Origin: Burkholderiaceae bacterium 16
GTDB taxonomy: Bacteria; Pseudomonadota; Gammaproteobacteria; Burkholderiales; Burkholderiaceae
Direction: 5' to 3'
Assembly: GCA_000955785.1 (NCBI GenBank)
Contig: JYOD01000030.1
Span: forward strand, 1 to 63,973
Length of the DNA: 63,973 nt
Positions within the stretch are counted from its first letter, which is position 1. Every line of letters begins with the position of its first letter. A program made the position numbers and the translations under genes. Below the pieces are notes generated by a model, which saw only the letters and a list, made by a program, of their open reading frames with translations, ran no database searches and had not been told where the DNA came from. Below, piece after piece: positions 1 through 9,964 of the stretch.

Positions 1-959
1 CCAAAAAAACGGGTCAACTTCAATATCGCCCAAAGGCGGGGACGCTCGCCTTTGGGCGAGTTCTCTGTAAACAGCCGCTCGAAAGAGGGGCTGGGTGATC
101 CATCGACTCATGTCGGGGAGCGCCACATAGCTTTTGTACCGGTCAGATTGACCGGCGCTACGTTCTTTGGGACGGATGGGAACACCTCTGGGAGTTCACG
201 TCGGTCAAGTATGCCCCTACGGGGGTCATATTGAGTTGAGAGGTCCCGGATGTAGAGCGAAAGCTCTGCACGTTATGGTTCGGTCGGACTCATCCGCAAG
301 GGTGTTCCGATATAGAACCTGCTATGCGACTAGCAGTAGCCTAGGGAGACATGCGTCACTGGTAACGGTGGGGTGTGAAGCTCTCCTGACAATGTAGCCC
401 CCGCAAGGGTGCCAGTTTGCCGTGAGGTGGACTGGTAGAGATTCCGAGTAGCAACGGGTCGAGGAGCTAGGCTGGCTGGTATGGGTAATGTAAGTGAACT
501 GCTGATAAACGTCGTAAGGATTGCGGTGCCAAAGCTGCTGATAGGCACTAACCAAAATGGTACGTGGTCGGTTGTCCCGCTCAAAACTCGGGACACGTCG
601 CTTCTGGACCACCGGCGAATAGGCAGGCCCTAACCCGGTCTTGTAACGTGCAGGGAACGTGGTAAGCCCGTATGGCTGCCAGAGTGCAGTTAGCTCCGGC
701 AGGCGAACCGCAAGGAACGCTGTTGGCTGTGCGGGTATGGGAGGTTGGAAAAAGCGAATGCCGGGCTGTAATGGTTCAGATAGGGGTTGAAACATCATCC
801 CACGCGAAAGCGGGCAGACTTCCAACTGGTCAATCGTCGCAGGACGGCTGACAGATCTCGCTTGATGTTCAACTTTCTTCCCTTGAGGGGCAATATGTCC
901 CTCAAGGGGCATGTTGTCGCTCGATTTTGGGGGAAGAGTCTCAAGATTCGGAGGACAGC

Positions 960-2669
960 ATGGAAGCATTGATCCGTGAGGATGAATCTGCGCCCTCCGG
1001 CGTACCGCAAAGCTGGGGTGCCATCGATTGGCGCCGGGTGGAACGGAATGTTCGGGAAATGCAGATTCGAATTGCGAAGGCAACGCAGGAAGGGGACTGG
1101 CGCCGGGTGAAAGCCCTGCAACGGTCCCTGACCCGCTCGTGGTCCGCCAAAGCATCGGCGGTAAAGCGAGTGACGGAAAACCGTGGCAGAAAGACGGCAG
1201 GCGTAGATCGCGTGCTGTGGGACAAGCCTGAGACCCGGTGGGCAGCCATCGGGCAGTTGAAGCGTCGGGGGTATCGACCGCTGCCGTTAAGGCGGGTCTT
1301 TATTCCAAAGGCCAACGGGAAGGAACGCCCTCTGGGCATACCGACCATGTTGGACAGAGCCATGCAGGCGTTATACCTGCTGGCGCTGGAACCGGTGTCT
1401 GAAGGAATGAGCGATCCGAACTCTTATGGGTTCCGGATTAATCGCTCTACCGCGGATGCCATGTCTCAGCTATTCGTCTCTCTATCCCAGAGGGCCTCGG
1501 CTCAATGGGTGCTAGAAGCGGATATCAAGGGCTGCTTTGACCATATCAGCCATGACTGGTTGGTGCGCCATGTCCCTATGGACAAGGCAATCCTGCGGAA
1601 GTGGTTGAAGGCTGGCGTGGTATTTCAAGGCCAGTTCCAGGCGACCGAAGCTGGAACGCCGCAGGGAGGCATTATTTCCCCCACGTTGGCAAACGTGGCG
1701 CTGAACGGATTGGAACGACAACTAACTCAGCATCTCACCGCTAAGTTGGGGGTTACCCGATTCAAGAAGTTGAAGGTCAATGTAGTGCGGTATGCGGACG
1801 ACTTCGTGATCACCGGCAACACGCCGGAGATGCTAGAAAGCGAGGTGAAGCCGTGGGTCGAACAGTTCCTAGCAGTACGGGGACTGGCACTGTCCATGGA
1901 GAAAACGCGGATCACCAACATAGCCGAAGGCTTCGACTTTCTAGGGTGGAATTTCCGAAAGTATTCGGGAAAGCTGCTTATAAAGCCAAGCAAGAAGAAT
2001 GTGCAAACGTTCTATCGCGCGGTGAAGGAGGTCATCGGCCGTCACAAGGGCGTGAAGCAGGAGGTGTTGATCCGAATGCTGAACCCCATGCTACGAGGTT
2101 GGGCGCAGTATCACAGCCCGGTGGTGGCAAAGGCGACGTTCACCAGATTGGAGCACGATTTATTTCGGGCTATATGGCGGTGGGCAAAACGGCGACATCC
2201 GAAGAAGAACACTGACTGGGTGCGGAAGAAATATTTCACGACGGTCGGCGGTCGAAATTGGGTGTTCGGAACCACGGTAACAAACGCGGGGGGTGAAGTG
2301 GACTGGATGGCGCTTTATTCGCTTGAAGGTACGCCCATCCGACGCCACAAGAAAGTTCGAGGGGACTACCATCCTTTCGATCCTGCGCAGGAAAGGTACG
2401 GCGAGAGCTTGCGGCAGGTACGCATGTTGCATAACATGTCGCACCGAAAGCAGTGGGTTAAGTTGTACATGTCCCAGCGGGGCTTGTGTGCGGTGTGCCA
2501 GTGCAAGATTACCAAGGAGACCGGGTGGGAAGACCATCACATCGAGTACCGTGTACACGGCGGCTCTGATGCTCTAGGGAATCGAGTGCTGCTGCATCCA
2601 AACTGTCATATTCAAGTTCATCATCACGGTCGGCCCGTTGCGAAACCGGTACAAATTAACGTACTTTGA
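960..2669 (+). CDS. ltrA: Group II intron-encoded reverse transcriptase/maturase with HNH endonuclease
   Basis: Multifunctional intron protein of 569 aa that helps splicing and copies the intron into DNA targets. The N-terminal half is the reverse transcriptase, with the catalytic YADD at about residues 278-281 and a conserved RT block around GTPQGGIISPTLANV. The thumb/maturase (X) domain follows. The C-terminus is an HNH endonuclease with C510-x2-C513, a central HH pair and a closing N-x-H region. I chose ATG 960 because GGAGG lies 5 nt upstream; an in-frame TTG at 927 has no such site. All key motifs look intact, so the element may be active. It sits inside the intron RNA and has no partner genes. 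Confidence 0.93.
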   Translation: MEALIREDESAPSGVPQSWGAIDWRRVERNVREMQIRIAKATQEGDWRRVKALQRSLTRSWSAKASAVKRVTENRGRKTAGVDRVLWDKPETRWAAIGQLKRRGYRPLPLRRVFIPKANGKERPLGIPTMLDRAMQALYLLALEPVSEGMSDPNSYGFRINRSTADAMSQLFVSLSQRASAQWVLEADIKGCFDHISHDWLVRHVPMDKAILRKWLKAGVVFQGQFQATEAGTPQGGIISPTLANVALNGLERQLTQHLTAKLGVTRFKKLKVNVVRYADDFVITGNTPEMLESEVKPWVEQFLAVRGLALSMEKTRITNIAEGFDFLGWNFRKYSGKLLIKPSKKNVQTFYRAVKEVIGRHKGVKQEVLIRMLNPMLRGWAQYHSPVVAKATFTRLEHDLFRAIWRWAKRRHPKKNTDWVRKKYFTTVGGRNWVFGTTVTNAGGEVDWMALYSLEGTPIRRHKKVRGDYHPFDPAQERYGESLRQVRMLHNMSHRKQWVKLYMSQRGLCAVCQCKITKETGWEDHHIEYRVHGGSDALGNRVLLHPNCHIQVHHHGRPVAKPVQINVL

Positions 2670-2676
2670 GCGGCTT

Positions 2677-2753
2677 GAGCCGTATGCGGGGAAACTCGCA
2701 CGTACGGTTCTTAGGGGGGGACGGGGTCAGTAATGACCTTGTCCCTACCCTAC
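2677..2753 (+). ncRNA. Group II intron domains V and VI
   Basis: Domain V (2677-2710) is a 34-nt hairpin with a GAAA tetraloop and an AGC catalytic triad, the usual bacterial form. Domain VI follows: a G-rich strand (about 2714-2726) pairs with 2738-2750 across a GTAA loop and leaves A2747 bulged as the lariat branch point. The intron then ends CCCTAC. It begins 7 nt after the maturase stop codon, the usual layout when the ORF ends inside domain IV. Confidence 0.9.
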
Positions 2754-2894
2754 ATTCGGCTACGACCGCAGGCTAGATCAGCCACCCATGCGGCCCCGAC
2801 CGATGAATTGGACTCCGGGCAGGGCAGGGGAACGTATCCCGCTCACCGGCAACCGGTTTTTCGCCGCAAGGGCATTTTTGGGGTAGGCAGCAGC

Positions 2895-4331
2895 ATGCTG
2901 ATCTGGTTCGTCATCATCTACTGGGTAATCTCTGTCGGCATCGGCCTGTGGGCCGCGCTGCGCGTACGCAACGCCACCGACTTCGCGGTGGCCGGCCGCA
3001 GCCTGCCGTTCTACATCGTCACCGCCACCGTGTTCGCCACGTGGTTCGGCTCGGAGACGGTGCTGGGCATCCCCGCGGTCTTTCTCAAGGAAGGCCTGTC
3101 CGGGGTGGTGTCCGATCCCTTTGGTTCCTCGCTCTGCCTGATCCTGGTCGGCTTGTTCTTCGCGCGTCCGCTATACCGGATGAACCTGCTCACCATTGGC
3201 GATTACTACCATAACCGCTACGGGCGGCTGGCCGAGGTGCTGACCACGCTGTGCATCGTGATGTCCTACCTGGGCTGGGTCGCCGCGCAGATCAAGGCGC
3301 TTGGCCTGGTGTTCTTCACTGTTTCGGATGGCACCCTGTCGCAGGAAACCGGCATGATGATCGGCGCCGCCAGTGTGCTGGTCTACACGCTGTTTGGCGG
3401 CATGTGGGCGGTGGCGATAACCGACTTCCTCCAGATGATCATCATCGTGATCGGCATGCTGTATATCGGCTACGAGGTCAGTGGCCAGGCCGGCGGCGTG
3501 GCCGCGGTGGTGTCGCACGCGGCGGCGGCCGGCAAGTTCGAGTTCCTGCCCTCGCTGGACCTGATACAGATCATCGGTTTTGCGGCGGCGCTGTTCACCA
3601 TGATGCTGGGGTCGATCCCGCAGCAGGACGTGTTCCAGCGCGTGACCTCGTCGCGCACCGAGAAGATTGCCGGGCGCGCCTCGGTGCTGGGCGGCGTGCT
3701 GTATTTCTGCTTTGCCTTTATCCCGATGTTCCTGGCCTATTCGGCCACCATGATCGATCCGGAGATGGTGCAGAAGTACATCAACACCGATTCGCAGCTG
3801 ATCCTGCCCAAGCTGATCCTGACGCACGCGCCCATGTTCGCCCAGGTGATGTTCTTCGGCGCGCTGCTGTCCGCCATCAAGAGCTGCGCCTCGGCGACGC
3901 TGCTGGCGCCGTCCGTTACCTTCGCCGAGAACATCCTGCGGCCTTATTTCCGCCATCTCGACGACCGCCGTTTCCTGCGCGTGATGCAGGCGGTGGTGCT
4001 GGTGTTCGCGGTGCTGGTGACGCTGTTCGCGCTGAACTCGCATCTTTCCATCTTCCATATGGTGGAAAATGCCTACAAGGTCACGTTGGTCTCGTCGTTC
4101 GTGCCACTGGCCTTCGGCATGTTCTGGAAACCGGCCACCCGCCAGGGCGGACTGGCCGCCATCCTCCTGGGCCTGACTGCCTGGTTGTGCTGCGAGATCG
4201 CCTTCGCCGACGCGGCGGTGCCGCCGCAGATGGTTGGTTTGCTGTTCTCCATCGGCGGCATGGTCTTCGGTTCGCTGCTGCCGCAGTGGATCGGCGACCA
4301 TCCGCGCGTTGAGGAAGTGCATCTGGCCTGA
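2895..4331 (+). CDS. Sodium:solute symporter (SSS family)
   Basis: Inner-membrane transporter of 478 aa with about 12-13 hydrophobic segments. It is expected to couple sodium uptake to import of a small solute; the substrate cannot be read from the sequence. The family signature is seen early (RNATDFAVAGRSLP, then ATWFGSE) and in the middle (IPQQDVFQR). The reading frame is open upstream to 2733, but that extension would start inside the group II intron and is not transporter-like. I therefore start at ATG 2895, the first codon before a typical membrane segment (LIWFVIIYW). The Shine-Dalgarno is weak. The group II intron ends only 142 bp upstream, so the native promoter may have been separated from the gene. 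Confidence 0.87.
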   Translation: MLIWFVIIYWVISVGIGLWAALRVRNATDFAVAGRSLPFYIVTATVFATWFGSETVLGIPAVFLKEGLSGVVSDPFGSSLCLILVGLFFARPLYRMNLLTIGDYYHNRYGRLAEVLTTLCIVMSYLGWVAAQIKALGLVFFTVSDGTLSQETGMMIGAASVLVYTLFGGMWAVAITDFLQMIIIVIGMLYIGYEVSGQAGGVAAVVSHAAAAGKFEFLPSLDLIQIIGFAAALFTMMLGSIPQQDVFQRVTSSRTEKIAGRASVLGGVLYFCFAFIPMFLAYSATMIDPEMVQKYINTDSQLILPKLILTHAPMFAQVMFFGALLSAIKSCASATLLAPSVTFAENILRPYFRHLDDRRFLRVMQAVVLVFAVLVTLFALNSHLSIFHMVENAYKVTLVSSFVPLAFGMFWKPATRQGGLAAILLGLTAWLCCEIAFADAAVPPQMVGLLFSIGGMVFGSLLPQWIGDHPRVEEVHLA

Positions 4332-4401
4332 CCGACGCGGTGCCGGGCGTGGTGCGCGTGCCTCTGGCGGCATTTCTGTTCCTTTTTCAGCCGGCCCGCT
4401 G

Positions 4402-4431
4402 TTCTCAGAACGGTTTATAATTCAAGGCTTT
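4402..4431 (+). promoter_or_regulatory. Candidate sigma70 promoter of fmdB-DUF502-aspS
   Basis: A perfect TATAAT -10 box at 4426-4431 lies 98 bp before fmdB, with a weak -35 (TTCTCA, 4402-4407) 18 bp upstream. A small palindrome GTTCT-C-AGAAC (4401-4411) overlaps the -35 and could be an operator. No other good promoter is seen between the symporter stop and fmdB. Confidence 0.45.
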
Positions 4432-4528
4432 GCACCGCAAGGTGGCGCACGGGAGCGGCAACTTCCCCGTCGGCGCGACCGCGCGGTCCCCCCATTTTCC
4501 GTTCCAGAATCCTCGCGGAGAGCCACTT

Positions 4529-4888
4529 ATGCCGATCTATGCCTATCGTTGCGACGCCTGCGGCCACGGGCGCGATGTGCTGCAGAAAATGAGCGATGCA
4601 CCGCTTACTGACTGCACATCCTGCGGCGCAACGGGCACGTTCAAGAAACAACTGACCGCTGCGGGCTTCCAGCTCAAGGGTTCGGGCTGGTACGTCACCG
4701 ACTTCCGTGGCGGCAGCGGCGGCACCGCCGCGGCGGCCGCCGGCGCTGCCCCGGCAGCCGCCGCCGGCGCGGCCGATAGCGGCAGCGCTGCCGCGGCTGC
4801 GCCTTCCTCCGGCGACGCGTCCGGCTCCACCAGCACGGCCTCCGCAAGCGCCGCCGGCGGTTGCGGCAGCGCCTGCGCTTGCCATTGA
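4529..4888 (+). CDS. FmdB family zinc-ribbon regulatory protein
   Basis: Small protein of 119 aa. Residues 1-50 are a FmdB/CxxC zinc ribbon: MPIYAYRC followed by CDACG and then CTSCG supply two CxxC pairs. The family was first linked to regulation of formamidase/amidase genes, but its biochemical role is unknown. After residue 60 there is a long low-complexity tail of Ala, Gly and Ser, ending in a short Cys/His-rich tip (GCGSACACH). ATG 4529 is preceded by GGAG at good spacing. It leads a tight unit with the DUF502 gene (14 bp apart) and aspS, the usual betaproteobacterial order. Confidence 0.9.
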   Translation: MPIYAYRCDACGHGRDVLQKMSDAPLTDCTSCGATGTFKKQLTAAGFQLKGSGWYVTDFRGGSGGTAAAAAGAAPAAAAGAADSGSAAAAAPSSGDASGSTSTASASAAGGCGSACACH

Positions 4889-4902
4889 AGGCAGAACGCA
4901 CC

Positions 4903-5601
4903 GTGGCAGCGAAGAAAACGTCCGCCCTCAAGACCTGGTTCCTGACCGGGCTGCTGGTGCTGGTGCCGCTGGGCATCACGCTCTGGGTGCTGAATCTCGT
5001 CATCGGCACCATGGACCAGAGTCTGGCGCTGCTGCCGGAAGCCTGGCAGCCCGACAAGCTGTTCGGCCGGCGCATCCTGGGCCTGGGCGCGATCCTGACG
5101 GTCGTGTTCATCCTGCTGGTGGGGCTGCTGGCCCACAACTTCATCGGCCAGCGGCTGGTGCGCTGGTGGGAAGCGCTGTTGCGCCATATCCCGGTGGTGG
5201 GGCCGATCTACACCAGCGTCAAGCAGGTATCCGACACGCTGCTGTCCTCGTCCGGCAATGCCTTTCGCAAGGCCTTGCTGGTGCAGTATCCGCGTGAAGG
5301 CTCGTGGACCATCGCCTTCCTGACCGGCCGGCCCGGCGGCGATGTGCAGAATCACCTGCAGGGCGAATATGTCAGCGTCTACGTGCCGACCACGCCCAAT
5401 CCGACCTCGGGCTTCTTCCTGATGATGCCCAAGGCCGATACCATCGAACTCGACATGACCGTCGACGCCGCGCTGAAGTACATCGTCTCGATGGGCGTGG
5501 TGGCGCCGACCGAGCTGCCGCGCAAGAGCGGCCCGGTGCGCGCTGGCGAGGCGGATGCCGAAGCCCTCGCCGAGTCCGCCGACTCTTCGCATTCAAATTG
5601 A
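4903..5601 (+). CDS. DUF502 membrane protein
   Basis: Conserved membrane protein of 232 aa with two hydrophobic segments near residues 9-30 and 55-78, then a soluble C-terminal part typical of DUF502 ([15 protein letters not shown] and [14 protein letters not shown]). The function is unknown; the family is widespread and often sits beside aspS in betaproteobacteria. I chose GTG 4903, giving [13 protein letters not shown]. An in-frame TTG at 4885 and another at 4861 would add residues that overlap the end of fmdB. The gene lies between fmdB and aspS with short spacers and is presumably cotranscribed. Confidence 0.85.
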   Translation: MAAKKTSALKTWFLTGLLVLVPLGITLWVLNLVIGTMDQSLALLPEAWQPDKLFGRRILGLGAILTVVFILLVGLLAHNFIGQRLVRWWEALLRHIPVVGPIYTSVKQVSDTLLSSSGNAFRKALLVQYPREGSWTIAFLTGRPGGDVQNHLQGEYVSVYVPTTPNPTSGFFLMMPKADTIELDMTVDAALKYIVSMGVVAPTELPRKSGPVRAGEADAEALAESADSSHSN

Positions 5602-5644
5602 TCGCCGGCCGCATCGGCGGCCGCGTTATTCCTGGAATTCTCCT

Positions 5645-7447
5645 ATGTCCATGCGTACTCACTACTGCGGTCTCGTGACCGAACAACTGACGGGCCAGGA
5701 AGTGGCCCTGACCGGCTGGGTGCAGCGCCGCCGCGATCACGGCGGCGTGATCTTCATCGACTTGCGCGACCGCGAAGGCCTGGTGCAGGTGGTGTGCGAT
5801 CCCGATCGCCCAGAGATGTTCAAGGCCGCCGAAGAGATTCGCAACGAGTTCTGCATCCGCGTCACCGGCAAGGTCCGTGCACGTCCGGAAGGCACCGAGA
5901 ATGCCAACCTGACCTCCGGCAAGATCGAGGTGCTGTGCCATGAGCTGACCGTGCTCAACCCGTCGGTCACGCCCCCGTTCCAGCTCGACGACGACAACCT
6001 GTCCGAGACCACCCGCCTGACCCACCGCGTGCTCGACCTGCGCCGCCCGCAGATGCAGTACAACCTGCGCCTGCGCTACAAGGTCGCCATGGAAGTGCGC
6101 AAGTACCTGGACGCGCAAGGCTTTATCGACATCGAGACGCCGATGCTGGGCAAGAGCACGCCCGAAGGCGCGCGCGACTACCTGGTGCCCTCGCGGACCA
6201 ACCCGGGCCACTTCTTCGCGCTGCCGCAGTCGCCGCAGATCTTCAAGCAGATGCTGATGGTGTCGGGCTTCGACCGCTACTACCAGATCACCAAGTGCTT
6301 CCGCGACGAGGACCTGCGTGCCGACCGCCAGCCCGAGTTCACGCAGATCGACTGCGAGACCTCGTTCCTGAACGAGCAGGAGATCCGCGACCTGTTCGAG
6401 GACATGATGCGCACGGTGTTCAAGAACGCCATCGACGTCGACCTGGACGCCAGCTTTCCGGTGATGGAGTTCCGCGAGGCCATGGCCCGTTTCGGTTCGG
6501 ACAAGCCTGACCTGCGCGTCAAGCTCGAATTCACCGAACTGACCGACGCCATGAAGGATGTCGATTTCAAGGTGTTCTCCGGCCCCGCCAACAGCGAGAA
6601 CGGCCGCGTGGTCGGCCTGTGCGTGCCGGGCGGCGCCGCCATCTCGCGCAGCGAGATCGATGCTTACACCCAGTTCGTCGCCATCTACGGCGCCAAGGGC
6701 CTGGCCTGGATCAAGGTCAACGAAGTGGCCAAGGGCCGCGACGGCCTGCAATCGCCGATCGTCAAGAACCTGCATGACGCGGCCATCGCCGAGATCCTGA
6801 AGCGCACCGGCGCCAAGGACGGCGACATCATCTTCTTCGGCGCGGACAAGGCCAAGGTCGTCAACGACGCCATCGGCGGCCTGCGCCTGAAGATTGGCCA
6901 CTCCGAGTTCGGCAAGACCCACGGCCTGTTCGAGGACGTGTGGAAGCCGCTGTGGGTGATCGACTTCCCGATGTTCGAGTACGACGAGGAAGATGCCCGC
7001 TGGGTCGCCATGCACCACCCGTTCACCAGCCCCAAGGACGAGCACCTGCAGTACCTGGAAACCGATCCGGGCAAGTGCATCGCCAAGGCCTACGACATGG
7101 TCCTGAACGGCTGGGAAATGGGCGGTGGCTCGGTGCGGATCTTCCGCGAGGACGTGCAGAGCAAGGTGTTCCGTGCCCTGAAGATTGGCGAGGAAGAGGC
7201 ACGTGCCAAGTTCGGCTACCTGCTGGACGCGCTGCAATACGGCGCGCCCCCGCACGGCGGCCTGGCCTTCGGCCTGGACCGCATCGTCACCATGATGGCC
7301 GGCGCCGATTCGATCCGTGACGTGATCGCCTTCCCCAAGACCCAGCGCGCGCAAGACTTGCTGACGCAAGCGCCGAGCTCGGTCGACGAGAAGCAGCTGC
7401 GCGAGCTGCATATCCGCTTGCGTGCTGCGGAGCCGAAGACGGCCTGA
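5645..7447 (+). CDS. aspS: Aspartate--tRNA ligase
   Basis: Class II aminoacyl-tRNA synthetase of 600 aa that charges tRNA-Asp in the cytoplasm. The N-terminal OB-fold anticodon-binding domain (about residues 1-105) includes [23 protein letters not shown]. Motif 2 ([19 protein letters not shown]) and motif 3 ([10 protein letters not shown]) are intact, and a bacterial GAD insertion lies between them. The length is normal for bacterial AspRS. ATG 5645 is chosen because the protein then starts MSMRTHYCG, the usual beginning of the family; the Shine-Dalgarno is poor. It is last in the fmdB unit and is followed by a strong intrinsic terminator. Whether the enzyme also charges tRNA-Asn cannot be judged here. 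Confidence 0.98.
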   Translation: MSMRTHYCGLVTEQLTGQEVALTGWVQRRRDHGGVIFIDLRDREGLVQVVCDPDRPEMFKAAEEIRNEFCIRVTGKVRARPEGTENANLTSGKIEVLCHELTVLNPSVTPPFQLDDDNLSETTRLTHRVLDLRRPQMQYNLRLRYKVAMEVRKYLDAQGFIDIETPMLGKSTPEGARDYLVPSRTNPGHFFALPQSPQIFKQMLMVSGFDRYYQITKCFRDEDLRADRQPEFTQIDCETSFLNEQEIRDLFEDMMRTVFKNAIDVDLDASFPVMEFREAMARFGSDKPDLRVKLEFTELTDAMKDVDFKVFSGPANSENGRVVGLCVPGGAAISRSEIDAYTQFVAIYGAKGLAWIKVNEVAKGRDGLQSPIVKNLHDAAIAEILKRTGAKDGDIIFFGADKAKVVNDAIGGLRLKIGHSEFGKTHGLFEDVWKPLWVIDFPMFEYDEEDARWVAMHHPFTSPKDEHLQYLETDPGKCIAKAYDMVLNGWEMGGGSVRIFREDVQSKVFRALKIGEEEARAKFGYLLDALQYGAPPHGGLAFGLDRIVTMMAGADSIRDVIAFPKTQRAQDLLTQAPSSVDEKQLRELHIRLRAAEPKTA

Positions 7448-7470
7448 GCCGGGGTTTCGACTGCCTGAGG

Positions 7471-7499
7471 AAGGGCCGCGCGCAAGCGCGGCCCTTTTT
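7471..7499 (+). terminator. Rho-independent terminator after aspS
   Basis: An 11-bp GC-rich stem (7471-7481 with 7486-7496) closed by a GCAA loop and followed by a T run. It lies 24 bp past the aspS stop, between aspS and the convergent transporter gene. Confidence 0.85.
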
Positions 7500-7514
7500 G
7501 TTTTTCCGGGCGTA

Positions 7515-8814
7515 TCAGATGCTCGTCGCGGTCGCGGGCAAGCTGGCCTCTCGCGCTCGCCCTGCCAGCACCACGCACATCAGCGATAGTGCTGCAAATC
7601 CCGCATAGAACACCGCCATCGGCCACCACTGCGGAAAGAACCTGTCCGCCAGCAGTGTCGCAAGCAGCGGAGTCAGGCCGCCGGCGAAGGCGCCGCACAC
7701 CTGGTACGACAGCGAGATTGCGGTGTAGCGGATGCGCGCGGCGAACATGCCGATGACAAAGCCGGCAATGACGGCGTAGTAGCCCGATTCACATAGCGTG
7801 GCGATGGCGATGCCCAGGAACACCGTGTGCGGCTGGCCAGTGCGCACCAGGGGCAGCATGACGAACGGTACGGCGATGGCGCATGCCGCAACGATGGCCA
7901 GCACGCGCCGGGTGCCGAAACGGTCGGCCAGATGCGCCGCGCCCAGTTGCACGAAGAACTGCAGCACCGCCACCCAGAACATGCAGTCGAGAATCATCCC
8001 CCGGTCCAGCGCCAGGTACTGCGTGGCATAGGAGATCATGAAAATGTTGCTGAAGTACACCCCGGCGATGCCGTACACGTTGGCGCCGATCGCCAGCACG
8101 ATCAACGGCCACGCGCGTAGCGCTTCGGCCAGCGGCTGGCGGGCCACGTCGCCGGTGGCCTGCATCGCCTCGAATTCCGGCGATTCGTTGACCGACAGGC
8201 GGATCACGAAGCCAACCGCCAGCAGCACCGCGCTGGCCAGGAAGGGCAGGCGCCAGCCCCATTGCATGAGGGCGTCGTGATCGAACCGGCTGATGGCGCT
8301 GAAGGCGAGCATCGACAGGATCAGCCCGCCCGCGCTGCCAAGTTGCGCAAACGAGGCGAAGAAGGTGCGCCGGCCGGCCGGCGCGTGCTCGCCTGCCAGC
8401 AACACCGCGCCGCCCCACTCGCCGCCGACCGCGATGCCCTGCAGTACGCGCAACGCCACCAGCGCCACGGGCGCGATCCATCCGGCCTGCGCATAGGTCG
8501 GCAGGCAGCCGATCAGCACCGTGGCGATGGCCATCAAGGACAGCGTGCCCATGAGCGCGCGCTTGCGCCCAAGGCGATCGCCGATGCGCCCGAACAGAAC
8601 GCCGCCAACGGGCCGCGCCAGAAAGCCGATGGCGAACGAGCCGAACGAGGCCAGCAGGCTCAGCAGGCGGCTCTCGCCGGGAAAGAACAGCGGTCCGAAA
8701 ACCAGCGCCGCGGCTGTGGCGTAACTGTAGAAGTCGTACCACTCGATGGTGGTGCCGACGAACGATGCCAGGGCCGCGCGGCGGGGTTGGGGGGGCAGGC
8801 TGCTTGGTCTGCAT
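7515..8814 (-). pseudogene. MHS-type MFS transporter, frameshifted near its N-terminus
   Basis: Metabolite:H+ symporter of the major facilitator superfamily, 12 membrane segments, about 433 aa if the frame is restored. The real start is ATG 8814, with AGGAGA upstream giving MQTKQPA. In a run of seven Cs (7 Gs on the + strand, 8789-8795) the frame slips. Removing one C joins the start to a normal MFS sequence (PRRAALASFVGTTIEWYDF, then RPVGGVLFGRIGDRLGRK). Without that change the first in-frame ATG is 8552, which loses the first two helices. It lies 34 bp downstream of a ureohydrolase gene and presumably imports its substrate. It may be a real lesion, a slippery phase-variable tract or a sequencing error. 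Confidence 0.82.
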
Positions 8815-8848
8815 GGTGGGTCTCCTGTTTATGGCTTTGGCGAAGGCA

Positions 8849-9835
8849 TCAGGCGTCGCGGTATTCGACGCCGGGCAGCACGCACAGCAGTTCGAACGCC
8901 AGATTGGCCCCGAGCAGCGCCGTGGTGCCAAACGGGTCATAGGGCGGCGATACCTCGACCAGGTCGGCGCCGACGATATCCAGCCCGCGCGCGCCACGCA
9001 CGATCTCCAACGCCTGTGGCACCGTCAGCCCGCCGATCTCCGGCGTGCCGGTGCCGGGAGCGTAGGCAGGGTCGATGCCGTCGATATCGAAACTGATGTA
9101 GACCGGGCCGCCCCGCAGGCGCGCGCCGACTTCCTCCATCAGGGGTGCCAGCGACCGGTGCCAGCATGCTTCGGCAGTGACCACCTGAAATCCCTGCTGG
9201 CGGCACCAGTCGAGATCCTCGGCGGCATAGCCGGTGCCGCGCAGGCCGATCTGCACCACACGGCCGCAATCGAGCAGCCCTTCCTCCACCGCGCGGCGGA
9301 ACGGCGTGCCGTGCGCGATCTTCTCGCCGAACATGGTGTCGTTCACATCGGCATGCGCATCGACATGGATCAGTCCGACGCGGCCATACCTGGCGTGCAT
9401 GGCGCGCAGGATCGGCAGCGTGACGGTGTGGTCGCCGCCCAGCCCGACCGGGCGGCACCCCGTGGCGATGATGTCGCGGTACGCTGCCTCGATGCGCGCG
9501 ATGGAATCGTGCAGGTTGTATGGATTGGTCGCCACGTGGCCGATATCGGCGACGCGCAGCGAATCGAACGGGGCAGCGCGCGTGGCCATGTTGTAGGGGC
9601 GCAGCAGCACGGATTCGGCCCGGATCTGGCGGGGCCCCAGGCGCGCGCCGTTGCGGTTGGACGTGCCCAGGTCGAACGGCACGCCGACAAAGCAGGCATC
9701 CAGCCCGGCGGTGCTCCCGGCGGCGGGCAGCCGCATCATGGTGGCGATGCCGCCAAAGCGCGGCATGGCGTTGCCGGACATCGGCTGGAAGGGTTCGGCA
9801 GCGCCGGCCGGGTTGAGTAGCAGCTTTGCATTCAT
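8849..9835 (-). CDS. Agmatinase/guanidino-acid hydrolase (ureohydrolase family)
   Basis: Binuclear manganese hydrolase of 328 aa that releases urea from agmatine or a guanidino acid such as guanidinobutyrate. The metal-binding motifs are intact: GGDHTVTLPI, HVDAHADVND and SFDIDGIDPAYAPGTGTPE. The substrate cannot be fixed from sequence; pairing with an MHS transporter and a LysR regulator favours catabolism of an imported guanidino compound over polyamine synthesis. I chose ATG 9835 (MNAKLLLNPAG). Longer upstream frames run into the divergent regulator. The likely operon is hydrolase then transporter, with the LysR gene divergent 129 bp away. Confidence 0.9.
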   Translation of the reverse strand: MNAKLLLNPAGAAEPFQPMSGNAMPRFGGIATMMRLPAAGSTAGLDACFVGVPFDLGTSNRNGARLGPRQIRAESVLLRPYNMATRAAPFDSLRVADIGHVATNPYNLHDSIARIEAAYRDIIATGCRPVGLGGDHTVTLPILRAMHARYGRVGLIHVDAHADVNDTMFGEKIAHGTPFRRAVEEGLLDCGRVVQIGLRGTGYAAEDLDWCRQQGFQVVTAEACWHRSLAPLMEEVGARLRGGPVYISFDIDGIDPAYAPGTGTPEIGGLTVPQALEIVRGARGLDIVGADLVEVSPPYDPFGTTALLGANLAFELLCVLPGVEYRDA

Positions 9836-9964
9836 GGGGATCGATTCATCATGCCGCGCCCGGTGGCATGTCATGGTGGAGAGATCTGAATTCTTGCTGA
9901 TTGTTTTGACGCGTAGAATGCGAAACTTCTGAACCAAACATTGATCCGGATCGATGTACCAACC

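Larger units (their letters stand above)
1..2753 (+). mobile_element. Group II intron (bacterial, maturase with endonuclease domain), 5' end not resolved
   Basis: Self-splicing retroelement: about 0.9 kb of structured non-coding RNA (domains I-III and the start of IV), a maturase ORF in domain IV, then domains V and VI. Domain V is canonical (2677-2710). In domain VI the likely branch-point adenosine is A2747, six nucleotides before a terminal CCCTAC at 2748-2753, so I place the 3' splice site after 2753. A 10-bp hairpin (880-889 with 899-908) just before the ORF fits a domain IVa stem. The 5' end is unclear: no convincing GTGYG start is seen, helices already appear from about position 27, and the element may begin upstream of the window. 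Transcription points toward the symporter gene. Confidence 0.85.

Noticed and set aside
373..377. GTGTG as the 5' end of the group II intron
   Set aside because: Helices such as AGGGAGA with TCTCCT cross this point, so the RNA seems to extend further upstream.
322..1155. 277-residue minus-strand open frame over the intron RNA
   Set aside because: It runs antisense to the ribozyme and the maturase start, and has no credible start site or domain.
2733..2894. N-terminal extension of the symporter
   Set aside because: It would start inside domain VI of the intron, is not hydrophobic and does not resemble the family.
5372..7411. 679-residue minus-strand open frame
   Set aside because: It is the shadow of aspS, with composition typical of antisense frames in GC-rich DNA.
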